NCBI RefSeq assembly: GCF_001315105.1
Contig: NZ_BAZR01000015.1
Location: 1 to 64,000, forward strand
DNA from: Paenibacillus sp. JCM 10914
GTDB taxonomy: Bacteria; Bacillota; Bacilli; Paenibacillales; Paenibacillaceae
Direction: 5' to 3'
DNA: 64,000 nucleotides
A model generated the notes under the pieces. That model saw only the letters and a list, made by a program, of their open reading frames with translations, was not told the origin of the DNA and searched no databases. Shown in pieces: positions 63,531 to 64,000 of this stretch (its first letter is position 1; each line of letters starts with the position of its first letter). The position numbers and the translations under genes are program-made.

Positions 63531-63999
63531 AGTGCAGTTCCTCTCTGTGTTGTTTAATCAACTCAATTTCTTTAAGTTCAATTCTGGCTTGCTTACGCAT
63601 TTCTTTTGCCTTTTTAACTTCCACATCAAGCCCCATTTTCGTAAAGCGTTCCTCCATATCTTTAGAAAGCTTAATCACTTCATGTAATTCATGTTCTTGC
63701 TCAGGTTCAGGGATTTTCGCTTTACAGCCTAAACATGCCATTTTCGTAGGGCATATATAATCTGTAACGCAACTACCACCTAACACCTTATTAAAAACAC
63801 CGACTTTACTATTGTGATCATCCAATTCTCTTTGTAGCTCCTCTGGACTACGCAGAATTGCTTCATCAATGTCCACATAGCTTGCAATGACATCATGTAA
63901 TTCACCAACGGCTTGAGCTATCTGTGTAGGTGTAGGGGCAGAATAATAGCTCGTAACATTTACATCCCTTTGGTGAAGAACTTTTGCAACGATGTCGAG
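63502..63999 (-). CDS. Tyrosine site-specific recombinase, Tn554 TnpB-like (C-terminal part, cut by window end)
   Basis: The frame is open from the right window edge on the minus strand. The first visible residues VAKVLHQRDVNVTSYYSAPT match the catalytic C-terminus of tyrosine recombinases, with the active-site Tyr in TSYY. A C-terminal extension has a cysteine cluster (CVTDYICPTKMACLGCKAK), probably zinc-binding, as in Tn554 TnpB-type integrases, and then a coiled coil. The 166 visible residues are only the end of the protein. The apparent GTG at 63876 is internal. Confidence 0.8.
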   Translation of the reverse strand, partial: LDIVAKVLHQRDVNVTSYYSAPTPTQIAQAVGELHDVIASYVDIDEAILRSPEELQRELDDHNSKVGVFNKVLGGSCVTDYICPTKMACLGCKAKIPEPEQEHELHEVIKLSKDMEERFTKMGLDVEVKKAKEMRKQARIELKEIELIKQHREELHYEPIIRTNK

Positions 64000-64000
64000 T

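Larger units (their letters stand above)
63061..64000. mobile_element. Terminal part of a Tn554-like transposon
   Basis: Overlapping tnpB-like recombinase and tnpC-like genes in the order expected for Tn554-type tnpABC operons, both on the minus strand and AT-rich. The left end is not marked by an obvious inverted repeat, as expected since Tn554 lacks them. The rest, including any tnpA and cargo, lies outside the window. Confidence 0.65.

Noticed and set aside
1..64000. tRNA or rRNA genes
   Set aside because: I saw no tRNA T-loop/CCA pattern and no rRNA-like block on either strand.

Overview
The window looks like Bacillota chromosome, most likely Paenibacillus or a close relative. The reasons are moderate GC content, AGGAGG-type ribosome sites with frequent TTG/GTG starts, Gram-positive lipoprotein boxes, a caa3 oxidase ctaCDEFG cluster, a guanine riboswitch-xpt-pbuX unit, and a long sugar-ABC/NHL/YIP1/DUF5696 locus of the kind typical of paenibacilli. 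This assignment is inferred from gene content; no database was searched. Layout: 1-5.7 kb holds a gene tail, a VanY-like lipoprotein, a zinc-ribbon protein, a TrmB-type regulator and a membrane metallophosphoesterase. 5.7-8.3 kb is the guanine riboswitch with xpt and pbuX. 8.3-12.7 kb holds mostly minus-strand genes, including a di-heme c-type cytochrome and a serine-hydrolase. 12.9-19.6 kb holds a methionine aminopeptidase and the caa3 oxidase operon, whose promoter carries cre-like and ResD-like sites. 19.8-25.5 kb holds a YbjQ pair and a GntR-controlled ABC operon followed by a NatA/NatB-like exporter. 25.8-45 kb is a carbohydrate locus: a GH36 alpha-galactosidase and a LacI regulator divergent from it, then two solute-binding proteins (one fused to carbohydrate-binding-like domains), two permease pairs, NHL, YIP1 and DUF5696 proteins and a clan GH-D glycosidase. 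No sugar ATPase is encoded there, so a shared MsmK-type ATPase elsewhere is likely. 45.3-48.3 kb holds a polysaccharide deacetylase, a PNPOx-like protein and a TetR-alpha/beta hydrolase pair with a clear palindromic operator. 48.3-62.4 kb is an organosulfur-scavenging region: an SfnB/DszC-like flavoprotein, O-acetylhomoserine sulfhydrylase, an NtaA/SnaA-type monooxygenase, and an operon of CocE hydrolase, HAD enzyme, family-5 peptide ABC transporter and GNAT. The window ends in minus-strand Tn554-like tnpB/tnpC genes. Two observations stand out. First, three transcription units of the sulfur region (sulfhydrylase, monooxygenase, CocE/ABC operon) have similar 5' leaders: a CCAG-loop-CTGG hairpin followed by GGAGA that also forms the base of an intrinsic terminator. 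This looks like an attenuator or riboswitch-like element, and I cannot match it to S-box or T-box. A separate identical 14-mer (TAACCATCGGAATA) sits just downstream of two sulfur promoters. Second, 14 genes are broken by 16 one-base losses and no gains. Restoring one base at each place gives full-length, family-typical proteins, and six of the junctions read AGCT where AGGCT or AGCCT is expected. I read these as systematic sequencing deletions rather than true pseudogenes, so those genes are listed as CDS with the frameshift stated.
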